Assembly: GCA_012932865.1 (NCBI GenBank)
Contig: SAXG01000048.1
Span: forward strand, 1 to 64,000
Direction: 5' to 3'
Source: Amylostereum areolatum
Lineage: Eukaryota > Basidiomycota > Agaricomycetes > Russulales > Stereaceae
DNA: 64,000 nt
The notes beneath the pieces were generated by a model, which saw only the letters and a list, made by a program, of their open reading frames with translations, was not told the origin of the DNA and did not search any database. The translations under genes were made by a program, and so were the position numbers. This document shows positions 39,899-51,442 of the stretch, piece by piece. The number at the start of each line of letters is the position of its first letter. Within the stretch, counting starts at the first letter, position 1.

Positions 39899-42800
39899 TC
39901 ACCGACCAGCTCCGACACCTCTCTTCCGCTTTGAAGTCTCCTTCCGTGGTGTATTCACACCACTGCTCAGACGCTTTCCCCCAGGGTTGGCAATAGGAGT
40001 TGGATTGGAGTTGCTCGGTCCAACATCTGGCCCTGCTACACAGAAGTTAACTCAACAAAATGTATTCTAGATATGACATACCTTCACCCTTGTTTCTGTC
40101 ACCACCCTTGTTTGTCTTCGAGGTTGGTTTCCGGTGATTTCGTGGCTTTGTAAGCATAGGTGGAGTGTAAATTGTGTCCGGTGCCCACGGTGGTCTTACT
40201 TTGCGTCTTGATGACCTCGGAGTTTGTACAACCTGGGCAGGCGCAGGGGCTTCACCCGATGTCGGAGGTAACGTCGGAGGCGGTTGTGATGGTGGTGGGG
40301 GCTGTTCACAAAACAATTGAGAATGGAAACATTACTCCAACTCGATACTCACCGTAAAATGGACACGAGACCGGGGAGGCTCTGCCTGAGTGGAATCACG
40401 GAGTGCCAGTGGGAAAAGGAGACGTGGTCGAGGTATATGCAGGGGGCTGTCAGAGTCGGAGCCGTCGGAGGTGCCGTCATCATCATCAGATGATGAACAA
40501 ATAATATGAAGTGCAGGACGTTTTAATTGTGACTTGTCCATCTGCCTCACCAGATCGGTGGGTGTTCTCCCCATCGGACCATTGCTAGTATTCCCAACAC
40601 GACGTGGCTTGGGTCGTGCCCCTGTAGTCAAAGTATGCTCATGTGGTTGCTCTGCCTGTCCAATGGTCAGAGACTCGATCTCCACCTCTGCTGAGTGCCC
40701 TGCAAATATGTATTGAAGTTGGAGTCTGTAAGTGCGGTAGACAGTGACGGACCTTGCCTATTCCCCAGGTCATCCTCGTATCGTGGGGTATAATGATGGA
40801 ACCCCGCACTGGTCTTGCAGTCCGTGTGGGGTTGGTTCGTCGGTGTGAAATTTCGGAGGGCTCATGTAAAGGATGAGTAGTGAGGAGGGCTACAGAACCT
40901 TGGGCAGATTTAACCATAGCATCCACGGCACTGTCCCACCACCAATCACTGAACTTTCCTGGATATTCAGGTAGTCGACCGATATTCGACTCTTGAATAG
41001 TCTGCCGAGTATATGGTCCATCCGGGGCTTCGGAGCTTGACCATAACACAGATTTTGCTTGGGATGCCATCCAGAAAGTGTAATCATGGTCGTACAATCC
41101 AAGGAGGAGAAGGGCAGTTCTTGCACATTCCCAGCCCGCCCAGGATCCATCTTCTTTTTCCCAAAGGAGGTGGGGACTTAACCCGTTGAAGTCCGCAACC
41201 AATGCCCGCAGTGCGATCATGCGATTTTCGTATGTGTGAACTTCGGCGCTGAGCCACCGCTTTGACCAGGACCACAAACCACAGTCTGGTGTATCTCTTG
41301 GGAGAGGATAGTCGCTTCGTGATGCCTAATACATGAAACTGTCAGAATTTGGTGCAACTTTGTCCGTCGACAAGATGTTCACCGGAATGGAGTATGTCAG
41401 GTCTATTGCTTTCTGATACGCAGGCTCGGGGCATAGCGTTCGGAGATACTTAAGCTCTGCAGGGGTGCTACGAGCAACGGTATCGGGTGCATATCCTGGC
41501 CATGCAGGATGAGGCCATATCGGATCTGGACGGAATGGGTCATCCTCATCACCTGAATCTTCCATCACCACGTCCATGACTCGCTTCTCTGCACGATAGA
41601 GGGGATCATCGGAGTCGTCGGCGAATCCCCGATCGGGACTTGACAGGGCCTCTTCGGAGCTGTTACCTGCTGAACACTGCTTCCCCTTGGACTTCTTCGT
41701 TGACTTGGTTCTTGATTTCCGCTTGCCCGTTGATTTTTTCGACCGGCGAGGTGTCTTCTTTGGTGGTAATTCATCACCTGGCATCTGGGTGGGCGCCTCG
41801 GAAACATTGGGTGTACTGTGTGAAGGGTGAGACTTTGAACGAGCGTTGGAACATTTTTTACGACGAGGTGCAGGAGGTGGCGGAGGAAGTGATTCTCTGT
41901 CATCGGCGTCAGCATTTGCTGTCTCGATATCTTCTTCCTCTTCTGGCTTCCAAGTACGTTCGGAGGGGTGGACTGCACAGAGGATGTCATCATTCCGAAG
42001 GACATGATGGAACTCAAATCCCCGTCCAGTGGTCGCGATATTGTTCTCGATTGCCTCGCGGAATTCATTACACTCCTCGTGGCTCCACTTGCCAGGATCA
42101 TAGAGGCCAGACCAACCAGGAGGAAGAATGGAGTTGGAGAAAAAGGTGTCCGATGGTTCATCTCGGAATGCAGTCCATGGCACACGCGCTTTCGGACCAT
42201 CCGTATCAACCCCTGTGCTGATGGTTAGAGAATCCGTACGGTGGGAAATGAAAGTGTAATGTACGGTATTCCGTCGTTATATACGCCCGACACCACGACC
42301 TCTTATCAGGAAGAGGGGGCTTCTTGGCCAACCAATCATTGTCAGGGGGCTGTGGATATCCATCTTTGAAAACCATCTTCGGCCATGGTTTGCGAACGTT
42401 TCCCGACTTTGTCACCCGATTCTTGAGCGAGTTTAGGTCACATTTATAACCTGTGTGTACCACTGAACAAGCCGTCAGAAAGGCAGGACAAATGAAATGT
42501 TCATACTTTGACAGATTCCACCCCACTCCGCGAGCATCATATCCAATGGATCTATTTTCCAGTCAGGGAATGTTTGCATAAACGTCTTGTCGGACATTCC
42601 GCATGCCGGAGCGTAGTCGAAACTGTTGGGTATGGTAAACAATGGATCTCTTTATGAGAGCCGCACTCACCATTCGACACTGACGGATGATTTTGTGGAA
42701 ATGGCACTGAAGGACACCAGCGGAACTCCACACAAGCGCCAAGACTTCCTCTGGGCTTCAAACATTATCTTTGGAAGGATCTTTTGGGCATTTCTGAATG

Positions 42801-43503
42801 TATATGAGCACCGTGGAAACCTGGGAGAAAAGCACCACACATACTCTCGTTTGACGTCATCAGGAAGACCACCAGAGTTGTACTCTGCTTGCACTTTCTC
42901 GACTCGAGCGCGTTCTTCGGAGGACAGATTTCGGAGAACCTCCGATGCCGCGGTTTGATAGAACTGAATCCGCTGGTTCTTCTCCCGCTCCGAGGCAGGC
43001 AACGCTTCGACCAGTTCATCGCGGCGAGCGAGGATCTCGTTCTCGAATACCATGCGAAATATGTCTTGGAACGAGAACCCATTGTCATGGGATTGCCAGT
43101 CACGAGGGTGTCGGACCCGCGCACGTGCGTATAAATGCAACCGGACCGCCTACATTAGATAAATGACTGTCAAAGGTAAAAGGATGCTCCGATGACGCAC
43201 TGTGCACCGTTCATAGAAATGGGGAGCCTTCTTCTTCGTCGGCAGGCGATCCGGTTGATAATACCTTCCATTGTGCACTTCAACGTAGAAGGTACCCATA
43301 CGTTCAGAGAGCCATGCCGGACGGTTGGCCCACTTGACTGCTCGGAATCCACGAACATGCCTGGTGACCCATGCTTCCTCTGCTTTCGTCAGAGGGGGTA
43401 TATCTTCCACCACACCCTCGGGAAGTTCCTCGTCTATGGCGTCGCCATCAGCATCACCTTCTGCCCAGGAACCGAGATCGGTCTCTTCGGAGTCACTGGC
43501 CAT
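39899..43503 (-). CDS. Large hypothetical nuclear-type protein in the KDZ cargo
   Basis: About nine exons chain in phase from ATG 43503 (MASDSEETDLGSW) to TGA 39899-39901, roughly 900 residues. Recognisable pieces in order: an acidic N-terminus; WLSERMGTFYVEVHNGRYYQ; a helical part (FSFQDIFRMVFENEILARRD); MQTFPDWKIDPLDMMLAEWG; VDTDGPKARVPWTAFRDEP; a long basic stretch (PRRSKKSTGKRKSRTKSTKK) flanked by acidic runs. These are followed by a Trp-rich domain (DCGLWSWSKRWLSAEVHTYE; GSWAGWECARTALLLLGLYD) and a Pro/basic tail ending KRKRGVGAGR. One junction (about 40730-40690) needs a weak donor or a one-base change. No known domain. The basic and acidic blocks suggest a chromatin or DNA-contacting protein. 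Being wholly inside the KDZ element, it is candidate cargo. Confidence 0.55.
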
Positions 43504-43758
43504 GGGATATTGGTAAGATGAGAAGGACAATATGAATGTGAGGTAGGTGGAGGAAAGGGAGAAGAGCATGTGCCAGCTCATCACCTGCAATCACGTGTAT
43601 AGCCAAACATTCCATCACATCACCCGGCCCGCAGCTGAGTTCCTTTTCCGGGCCGAAAATCGGACTACGGAAATGACTTGAAAAACAGTATTTTCCAAGT
43701 GTTCAGAATTGGGGCCTTCCCATTGCATGTCGGAGCAGAATGAATATTGTATCAATGA

Positions 43759-45663
43759 CTATGTCTCGCTCGTACTGTCCATGTCCTCGACGCTATCTGC
43801 ATTGTCCGACACCTCCCGATCCGACGCCTCCACCATGCAATCCTCCACCTCCGACTCGTCCAACTCATCCTCCCATGCAACCTTGTCGTTCTCATCCACC
43901 TGGGGAATGTTGCAGTCATCCTTGTCATCACCATGGATAGTGTCCGACGCGACCTCCCCATGCGTTACCACCAAAGGTGGCGATGATGTGGCATCGAGAA
44001 TGGGACCAGACTCTATCGACAGATTCAACTGTTCAAGACGCGCAGAAAGCTGGTCGTAGCGTGTCCGCGCCTCGGCAAGGCGAGTCTGCGCCCGGATCGC
44101 TTCTTTCCTCATTGCCCTCATAGCGTCGGTGATCTCGAACGATAACTTTACCTCTGCCTCCAACTCCGCACTGAGTACCGCCAAATTCCTTTGGAGCATG
44201 TCGGAGAGGGCGTCCGACACCGCCACCATCTTCTGTTCTATGAAGTTGGCCATATATTCGGTGGCCTCAATCGCATCATCATCAAGGGAGTCGTGGGAGG
44301 TCTCTTTAGTGCCTGTAGAATGCAGTGTGAGGGACGAACACACGAAGAGCAGAATATGGTCAATGAACCGTTGGAAACACTTCTTCTCGTGGGGCCACAG
44401 CTACCCTTTGTCTGATCGGCCGGGTCCGATGGCGTGGGAAGGGCAGTCTTGCAAGTTGAGCCATGCACCCAACAATCAACGGTTGACAGAGGCCCAACTC
44501 CGACATCAGTAGGAGTTGGAGGTCTCGTGCTTGCAGGGGGCGTCGTCGGAGCTGAGAGATCGCGAGCTTGGGCTCGTAGTCGGGGCTGCTTCGGACCTTC
44601 GCCACTCTTCCGAAGGCCCTGATATCTTGCTTTCGTCGTGCGAGCCGTCACTTTCGTCTTGTGGGAGCACGGATAGTTGTTCTTCAGGCAATTGATGCAT
44701 GATCGAACTTGGCCTTGATTCCAGCAACCAACTGCAAGGCGTCTGCAGGTGGTGCATGTCTCCTAATGTTCAATTGATGGTGAGAAAGGACAGAATTTCA
44801 TGTTATAACAAACCCACCTCATTTGTCCACCAGGTCGGGTTCTCATCGTCAAATGAGACGGCATCCGACACTGCACCACCATCTTGAGACACTTCCTCAT
44901 CAGTGATCTGGTTGTCACGGACGTCGGGGCTGTCGGAGTCGGAGTCGGAGTCGGAGTCAGGACGGGCATCAGAATGTGGTGAATGTTGGTGGTCACGATG
45001 GATGTTCAAGAATGTGTTGCCCCTGTTCCAGTCACCGCCTGAAGTTTCCAGCAGGCGGGGATCAATTGTGGTGGGAGCAGGGGGCGGATCAGTGGAGGTG
45101 GTGGTGGTTGAAACATTCAGATCAGGAACATGCAACATTGGTGTGGTCATCGCGAGCGTCGGAGGGGTCGGAGTCTTTGGGGGAACAATGTTTACAGTCC
45201 AAAATGCTGCCGGGTCACGTTAGATGTATTCGTCGGAGTCGATAATAACGGCGTACCTCTGTGGCCATACTTCATCCCGCCTATTGCCCACCGTCGCCCT
45301 GATATGGCTGCAAGATCAACATTGCGCGCACGTTCCACACGGCCATCTCTTGAACGTTGAATGTGGAAGGCCGCAGTGATGACAGTCGGATACTCCGTGG
45401 TGCCGAGATCTCGCGCTTCCTGTACATAGCACTCGAGAAGCTTTTTCTGGACAATGGAGGTGTTAGCAATACTGGGAATAGACGATGGTGCCACTACGCA
45501 CGAAGGTACGTTCAAAAAGGTTCCACCACTTCGTGTTGGGCTCTCCGGGACTGGCATGTAGGGAATGGAGGGCGGTGAGCAGTTGTGCCTCTAGTCGGGA
45601 AAACTTCAGGGAGAAAAGGTATGTGTTGAGGTTGTCCGGTGTTTCCGGCGAGCTACGTTCCAT
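43759..45663 (-). CDS. Zn2Cys6-like coiled-coil protein, minus-type (pair 1)
   Basis: Exons encode: an N-terminal helical module (FSRLEAQLLTALHSLHASPG...KWWNLFERTF); after an intron, LLECYVQEARDLG and HIQRSRDGRVERARNVDLAA; then FWTVNIVPP; an acidic Ser-Asp repeat region; and WWTNE at an exon end. The next exon starts with the cluster C-x2-C-x6-C-W-x7-C-x2-C-x6-C-S (CTTCRRLAVGC, CINCLKNNYPCS) and a basic tail. The last exon is a long coiled coil (SDALSDMLQRNLAVLSAELE and following) with an acidic end. Stop at 43759. All joins are in phase. The spacing equals the fungal Zn(II)2Cys6 binuclear cluster, but the domain is internal and has a fixed Trp after Cys3. Head to head with 45863 over 199 bp. 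Confidence 0.75.
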
Positions 45664-45862
45664 GTCCGAGTGTGGAATGAGTGGCAGATGAATGTGAATG
45701 TGAGTGGTGTGTATGCCACGTCACGCAATGTTGACCGTCGGAATAAGCCGAGATTTTGATCGGGAAGTGCCGAGGGACGCGATTTGCGACAAGTCGTTCA
45801 ACAAGTGCTCTCTTCTCGATCAATCATTGCCCTCCCCTTGGTTGCACTCCATCCACTCCATT
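45664..45862. promoter_or_regulatory. Bidirectional promoter of pair 1
   Basis: 199 bp between divergent ATGs. Contains TGCCACGTCA at 45714-45723, 51 bp from the minus-strand start. The same decamer occurs at 49355-49364, 58 bp from the minus-strand start of pair 2. Confidence 0.55.
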
Positions 45863-47418
45863 ATGGACACTGTTCGGCGGCTACAGTTTGCTCTCGCTCA
45901 CGTGCAGGAACTACATCAAGTTGGTCATTCCACGGGTGAGGTGTTAGCACCGAATGTTGATTGGTTGGAAGCATACAAGCGGGAATTCGTTTGTACCTTT
46001 ACTACTGTCCCGCTCAACAAAACTGAACACCGTGTAGGGAGATGGAAAAAAGGTCCAAGCGGAACTCTCGGCAGCAGGGCTGTCGGAGGATATCCCGTGG
46101 ATCCGAAGCATGTTCAACGTAGCAAGCTCCGATCTCGCAATGTCCGTTCACGGGTTTTTCGACGAGACAGTTCCCTTTCCAGACTTCGAGCCCATAGGCA
46201 ATCGTTGGTGGAACATAGGAGGTGGGGTCTGCTATGAACTCACTTCCTGTTGTGTATCATGGCACATGTTGATTCGTGCTTACCAGGCTATTATCGGAGG
46301 GTATCTCTTCCTGCCGATGACAAGATATTTCTGCCCGATTCGGATTCGGATGAGGACGTTCCGCTCAAGCCGACGCTTGAAGCACCATCGGATGAGGATA
46401 GCATCGACACTAATATTCTCCGCGTGCCCACTGTCACAAGGCCGCGGTTGAAGTGTCGAACGCCAATGCGCATCCAGGGTGACATAAACATGGTCGACCT
46501 CAGCAGTAACGGGAATCATCTCCTGATGTCGGACCCATCGGACCCATTAGCACCATCGGAGCAGCTTGGAACCCTGGACAGCAGTATTACCTCCAATACC
46601 GAAAGTTTGCACTCAATTGATGGGACATGTTGGCCAAATCAGGTATCTATTTGATGTTGTATGATTTACCATGTGATCTGCTGACCTATATCAGGAGGAC
46701 TGTGACAGGTGCTTTGCAAACCGAGCTCCTTGCTGGGCGAAACCAAACGGCAATGCGTGTGTCCGATGTCATGGTTCGAAACAGCCTTGTACACATGTCA
46801 CTCGTTCCACAAGCACAGATCGGATGATCTGGATCAGGCTTCGGGCTCGAGGAGAATGTCGTCGGCTTCCTGTGTACCGACCTCCGACTGCCGATGATAT
46901 CCCAAGACCTCCAATGGGTTCGTTAGATGACAGCAATTTTGACATTGGGGAAGACAAGGCGGACAGCGGAAAAGGGGTCAGGAAGGAACGGAAGAAAAAG
47001 GTGAGATTCAGCCCGGGCATAGAAGGTAGAGCGTCTCCGAACTTCTTACTCAACCTCCCTACATGATATTTGGTTTGACGGTACTGCAGGTTCATCCACC
47101 GATTTGCATCACGCCGTAATCGGGCAGATTGATCAGATGCAAATATCTCTCATGGCTCGTATCAAAACATCCGCGGACGAGAGGTATCACATGATTCGGG
47201 AAGCAATGACTTCGGCGATGTCGGACCTTGCAACATTGAAGGAGAGAAACCATAGGATGAGGCAGGAGATGCATGCTTTTCGGAAGCATCTTCGTGCACT
47301 GGACAATGAGCTTACGGAAGTGCGGGGTGATGTTGAAAAGATTCAAAGACATCTTACTTTCATAGAGGAAACAACACCGATGTCGGAGGAGATCGAGGTC
47401 GGAGTTGTATCGGACTGA
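45863..47418 (+). CDS. Zn2Cys6-like coiled-coil protein, plus-type (pair 1)
   Basis: Five exons (45863-45988, 46038-46221, 46287-46642, 46695-47025, 47090-47418) are all in phase: 441 residues, no defect. Exon 1 is a helical module (RRLQFALAHVQELHQVG) ending DWLEAYKREF. Exon 2 has AELSAAGLSEDIPWI and NRWWNIG. Exon 3 is acidic and ends LHSIDGTCWPNQ. Exon 4 has CDRCFANRAPCW and CVRCHGSKQPCT (C-x2-C-x6-C-W-x7-C-x2-C-x6-C-T), then a basic stretch (KERKKKVRF). Exon 5 is a coiled coil (MTSAMSDLATLKERNHRMRQ, then VRGDVEKIQRHL). The layout suggests a zinc-cluster DNA- or RNA-binding protein that dimerises through the coil; that is inference. It is the best intact member of the family. Confidence 0.8.
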
Positions 47419-47553
47419 CGTGTACAGACTTGGACACTGTATTCAAAACATACGGTATTAAAAACATACAGACGTTTGGTGACATTGTACAGTGAAAAGG
47501 ACCCGGTATTGTAACCCATATGCCATCATGGCCCCCAACGCTACTCCACCCAA

Positions 47554-49297
47554 TTACTCATTCTCCGACACCTCCGACTCGTCGTCGACTTGAATTGTAC
47601 CCTGCAACTTGATTGGAGGGAGCCCATGGCTGGAGGAAACGCCCAGCGAGGGAACATTCCCAGAGGTGGTCAAAGTCGGCATCTTCTCGAGGCGTTTTGG
47701 TGATATGTTGATATCTATAGTAGTCAGCCCAGAACATGTCGTCTATTACCTTTGCACGTTGCCTCATCTTGACCACGGACTCCAGGAGGCGAGAAGTCTC
47801 TGCCTCCTGCTCCTTTAGGTCAGAGACAATCGCCTTGACCGACTCTTCGAATGCATCCAGGGCCGTATCGGCCTGGTTGAGAACCTGCTCTTGCAGCAGC
47901 AGTCCCCCGCGTCGAGCAAGGCCTTGAACAAACCTGCCGAAGGCGGCAGATTCCTCCTGCAGGTCCGCTTCGGCTACCGATGCATGAGTTCCGTTGGAAT
48001 AAGAGAGAAGACATTACATACCTTGTTCACCATGGACGGCGTCAGAGTAGGGGTCGTCGTCATTACTCTCCTCCTCGTCGGAGGAGTACCGGAAGACCAC
48101 CTTTTGGGCTGCACGACGCTGCGGGCGAGGACGGTGAGCGTTCGCGGTGTTTGTCGGACTCGGAGGATGTGTGCTGGCGGGAGGAGTCGTCGGAGTGGAT
48201 GGGGGAAGGGCAGGGCGCCAGAGAACTTGCTTCGGAGCGTGTGGAGTTTTGCAGAGGGCGAGGTATGCTTGTTTTGTTGTTCGGGTGGTCTCCTTGGTCT
48301 TGTGCGAGCAGTCAAGGCCATTCTCGATGCAATGGATGCACGACCACGCACGGCCGCTGTTCCAGCACCCCACACCGGCTTCTTTGCATGAGTAGCATGA
48401 TTGCTATTCGAAGCAGGTGAGTTCGTGAAGAAGAACAAACAAAACGGACGGAACGTACCTCGTTCGTCCACCAGGACGGATGCAGGGGGTCGGTATAGAC
48501 TCTGTCGGCGACGTCGGACACAATGGCGCCAGAGGCTGGCACAGGGGGTGGCAGCCTAGGTCGAGACTTTGACCTCGACAAAACTTCGGCGCCTTGGTAA
48601 TCGGAGTCGGAGTCGTCGGAGGCAGACGGATCGGAGTCGTAAGGGACTCGAATGTGTGGGCGTGTGATTTGGAGGGGTGGCGTAAGATAAACAGTGGGGG
48701 GGAGATCCGTGCTGACGGTGGAAGGGGCGGACAGTGGGCTGTTCAATACGTTCAGCTGAGGGGGGGGGGAGGGTGATGTCGAGTGAAGTGTCGGCGTCGG
48801 CGATCGGAGCCATCGGCGGGTTCCGCGACGTGGGGGAGATGATGTTCTTCACCCAGAATGCTGCATACAAATGGTAAGAATGGCATGCGAGCAGCACGGA
48901 GCGCCAACACACCTCTATGCCCGTGATCCGCGGCCACCTCCCACCACCTCCGTTTGGTGACCAGCACCAGGTTGATGGTGCATGCACGCTCGACCCGACC
49001 ATCCCGAGAGCGTTGGACGTTGAAGAGGGCTGTGATAAGCTGGGGATACTCATTGATGTTCAGGGCGCGGGCCTCGTCAATGTAGCAGGCCAGAATTTGT
49101 TTCTAGACTTGTGTTAGAGTGAGTCAGAAAAGAAAAAAGAAACGCACAAAGTAGCGGCTAAATGCCTTCCACCACTTGACGTTCGGCTCTCCTTGTGTGT
49201 TGGTGAGCGCGTGTACTGCGGTGAGGAGCTTGGCCTCGAGCCACACGAATGTCGGTGAAAATGGGTGACTGTCGACGTCGAGAGGCGGGGAGGACAT
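47554..49297 (-). CDS. Zn2Cys6-like coiled-coil protein, minus-type (pair 2), frameshift in a G10 run
   Basis: Parallels the gene at 43759 exon for exon. Order: module with FVWLEAKLLTAVHALTNTQG and KWWKAFSRYF; then LACYIDEARALN and NVQRSRDGRVERACTINLVL; FWVKNIISP; an acidic middle ending HPSWWTNE. The cluster exon is CYSCKEAGVGCW, CIHCIENGLDCS. A coiled coil follows (LLLQEQVLNQADTALDAFEE and following), then a tail ending DDESEVSENE and stop TAA at 47554-47556. Between FWVKNII and the acidic part the frame shifts at a run of ten G (about 48750-48759); nine would keep it open. Whether this is a real mutation or a sequencing slip cannot be told. Head to head with 49516 over 218 bp. Confidence 0.7.
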
Positions 49298-49515
49298 GGC
49301 GATGAAAGGAGAAGAGGAGCAGCCCACAGAGCGAACTGACTTAATGTGCGGTGTTGCCACGTCAGGTCACGTGACCATCTCGGCAACGGCCGACCTAAGC
49401 AAACGCGTCTGCCGACGAGTCGCGTCACACCCTCTTCCTCACCGCCCCTTCCCTTCCCTCTCCCCTGTTAACGTCTTTTTTCGCGTCTCCCATTGTTCCA
49501 CTGTCCCCTGACACC
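49298..49515. promoter_or_regulatory. Bidirectional promoter of pair 2
   Basis: 218 bp between divergent ATGs. Contains TGCCACGTCA (49355-49364) running into GGTCACGTGACC, a palindromic CACGTG box. Related words occur in the promoters at 45664 and 14664. Confidence 0.55.
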
Positions 49516-50381
49516 ATGTCAGTCGTTTCGGATGGCCCTCCAACCGTCATGCGCCTGCAGTACGCGCTCGCCTATGCGCTGGCGGTGTCTAGGAGGCCGA
49601 GAAAGGATGGACGTGTTTTTTTGCCTGTGTCAACGTGGTGGGACCGTTACATGGAAGAGATGGTGCGTCCTGTTTTTTTCCTGCTTACTCTGGGGCTTAT
49701 TTTCGCGAAAGGTTGACGAGGCCCACATCCGATCGGAGCTGTCGGCGCACGGCGTGTTCAGCGGGTCGGAGCCCGACATCCACCCCATATTCGACATTGC
49801 GACCCCCAACATTGCTCAGCGGATTCTCGCCTTCAAGACCATTGACCTGCGTATTCCCACCCTCAAGCCCGGGGGAGAGCAGTGGTGGTCGCGCGGAGGT
49901 GTGTGGCATGTGAATATTGCCTCCGATGTCCCACTGACCTTTCGTCCCAGAGTTCTATCGCAGTGTGGACAACTCACTGAATGCGCGTGACCATTCATTC
50001 TCCCCCCCAGCCCCCAAGACGAATGCCATCATCACCGCCCCTGCCCCTGCCCCTGCTGCTGTTGTTTCGACCTCTAGACCTGCTCCGAATACCGACGGCT
50101 CCGACTCCGACAACTCCGAAGAGGGTGGCGCATTCATTGCGCCCCCCATCAAGCGACGTACCTTGAAGGTGGATGCCTCCGCACCCACGCCCATGGACGT
50201 CGATGAGGAAGGAGCCGAGCCGATGGCTGTGGACGACGTGGAGGTCATCCAGTCGGATGAGGACAGTGTCCATTCGATTGACGGCAAGGACTGGCCCAAT
50301 CAGGTGCGTACTCGTCTCCTATGCATTGTATAATATCTCATAGCTCGCTAGACTCCCTGTGATCGGTGCAGGAAAACCGAC

Positions 50382-50386
50382 GAACC
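50382..50386. repeat. Gypsy-1b left TSD (GAACC)
   Basis: Same five bases at 56922-56926. Confidence 0.95.
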
Positions 50387-50807
50387 TGTCACGGATCGCT
50401 CCATTTCTCTCTTCGTTTGCAGACCTCGTACACGCGACGTGTCACGGCACATGACTTTCCCTTGCATCACATGCTTCAACGACGTCATTGCCCGGACTTC
50501 CGAGTGGGGTTCCGCATCCTTATCTATGACATCACTGCTCCGGACCTTCGTCCTCCGCCCCATGACTCCTTTCCTATTGTTCCCCCCCGCTCGCGCCACT
50601 ATCGCATCGCATCGCACCATCGTTCCCACTTGTATATAAGGACAGTATCCCTTTTCCCTTTTCCTCAGACTGTCCATCTCGTCATACGGTACTGTAGCGC
50701 ACGTTGCACTACCCTAGACCCCGGCACTCTCGAATCTATTTTCTTCTCGCTCCTCCCATCGTCGCGACTTAGGCGGTTCATCGGTCTCATAAACTGTGTT
50801 TCTGACA
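50387..50807 (+). repeat. Gypsy-1b 5' LTR (421 bp)
   Basis: TATA box TGTATATAAGG at 50631-50641; predicted transcription start about 50665. Confidence 0.95.
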
Positions 50808-51442
50808 CCTGGACAGTCTACCCCTACGCCTACCTCGCACCCCTCTCTCCATCTACCTCTGCCGTCTCTACGACGTTAAAAACCCCCACCCCGAACCTTC
50901 CCCCAGGCGTCTTTCGAGACTACTGTCCTGAAGAGTACTATATCCTCACCTCGCAGCAGACTAAGGAATCCGTACGTTGGCTGCACGACGAACCAAACCG
51001 GCAACGTCGAGACTGGTACTTCGACGACCGCGACGAACAACCCTACGTCGAAGAATCGGATTTTGCCACCGCTGCGGACGTTCTACAGCGCTTCCTGAAC
51101 CCCCCTCCGACCAACTCGCCCCCACCCCGTCGACGTACTGTAATCGAAGTCCCAGAAGGGATCAACCACAACGACACAACTGGGAAGTGGTACGCCTATA
51201 GACGGAACAAGAACGGAACCCCAGGACGATCAGTAGTTGAGTGGCAGCTCACTTCGTTCAGTCCCGTCCAAGATCACTGGTCGTGGCATCATAACCAGCA
51301 ATTCCTCACCCCCGCCGACTTCCTTATCGCAAAACAAGTTGAGGACGAAGTTGAAGAAGCAGAAGAACGCCGACGAGAAACCCTACGCCGCCTTGATCAA
51401 GAACTCGCCCAATCCCTCACCGTCCCCCTCCCCTTCGACAAG
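50808..51442 (+). other. Gypsy-1b ATG-free leader, open in the gag frame
   Basis: From the predicted transcription start (about 50665) to the Gag ATG at 51443 there is no ATG in any frame, against about twelve expected by chance. The gag frame has no stop over these 211 codons. It reads as protein-like sequence, for example FRDYCPEEYYILTSQQTKES and EWQLTSFSPVQDH, ending in a charged helix. Confidence 0.75.

Noticed and set aside
39636..40070. Plus-strand gene between the genes at 38701 and 39899
   Set aside because: The minus-strand last exon of the 39899 gene with a good intron explains the coding signal; the plus frames have no support.
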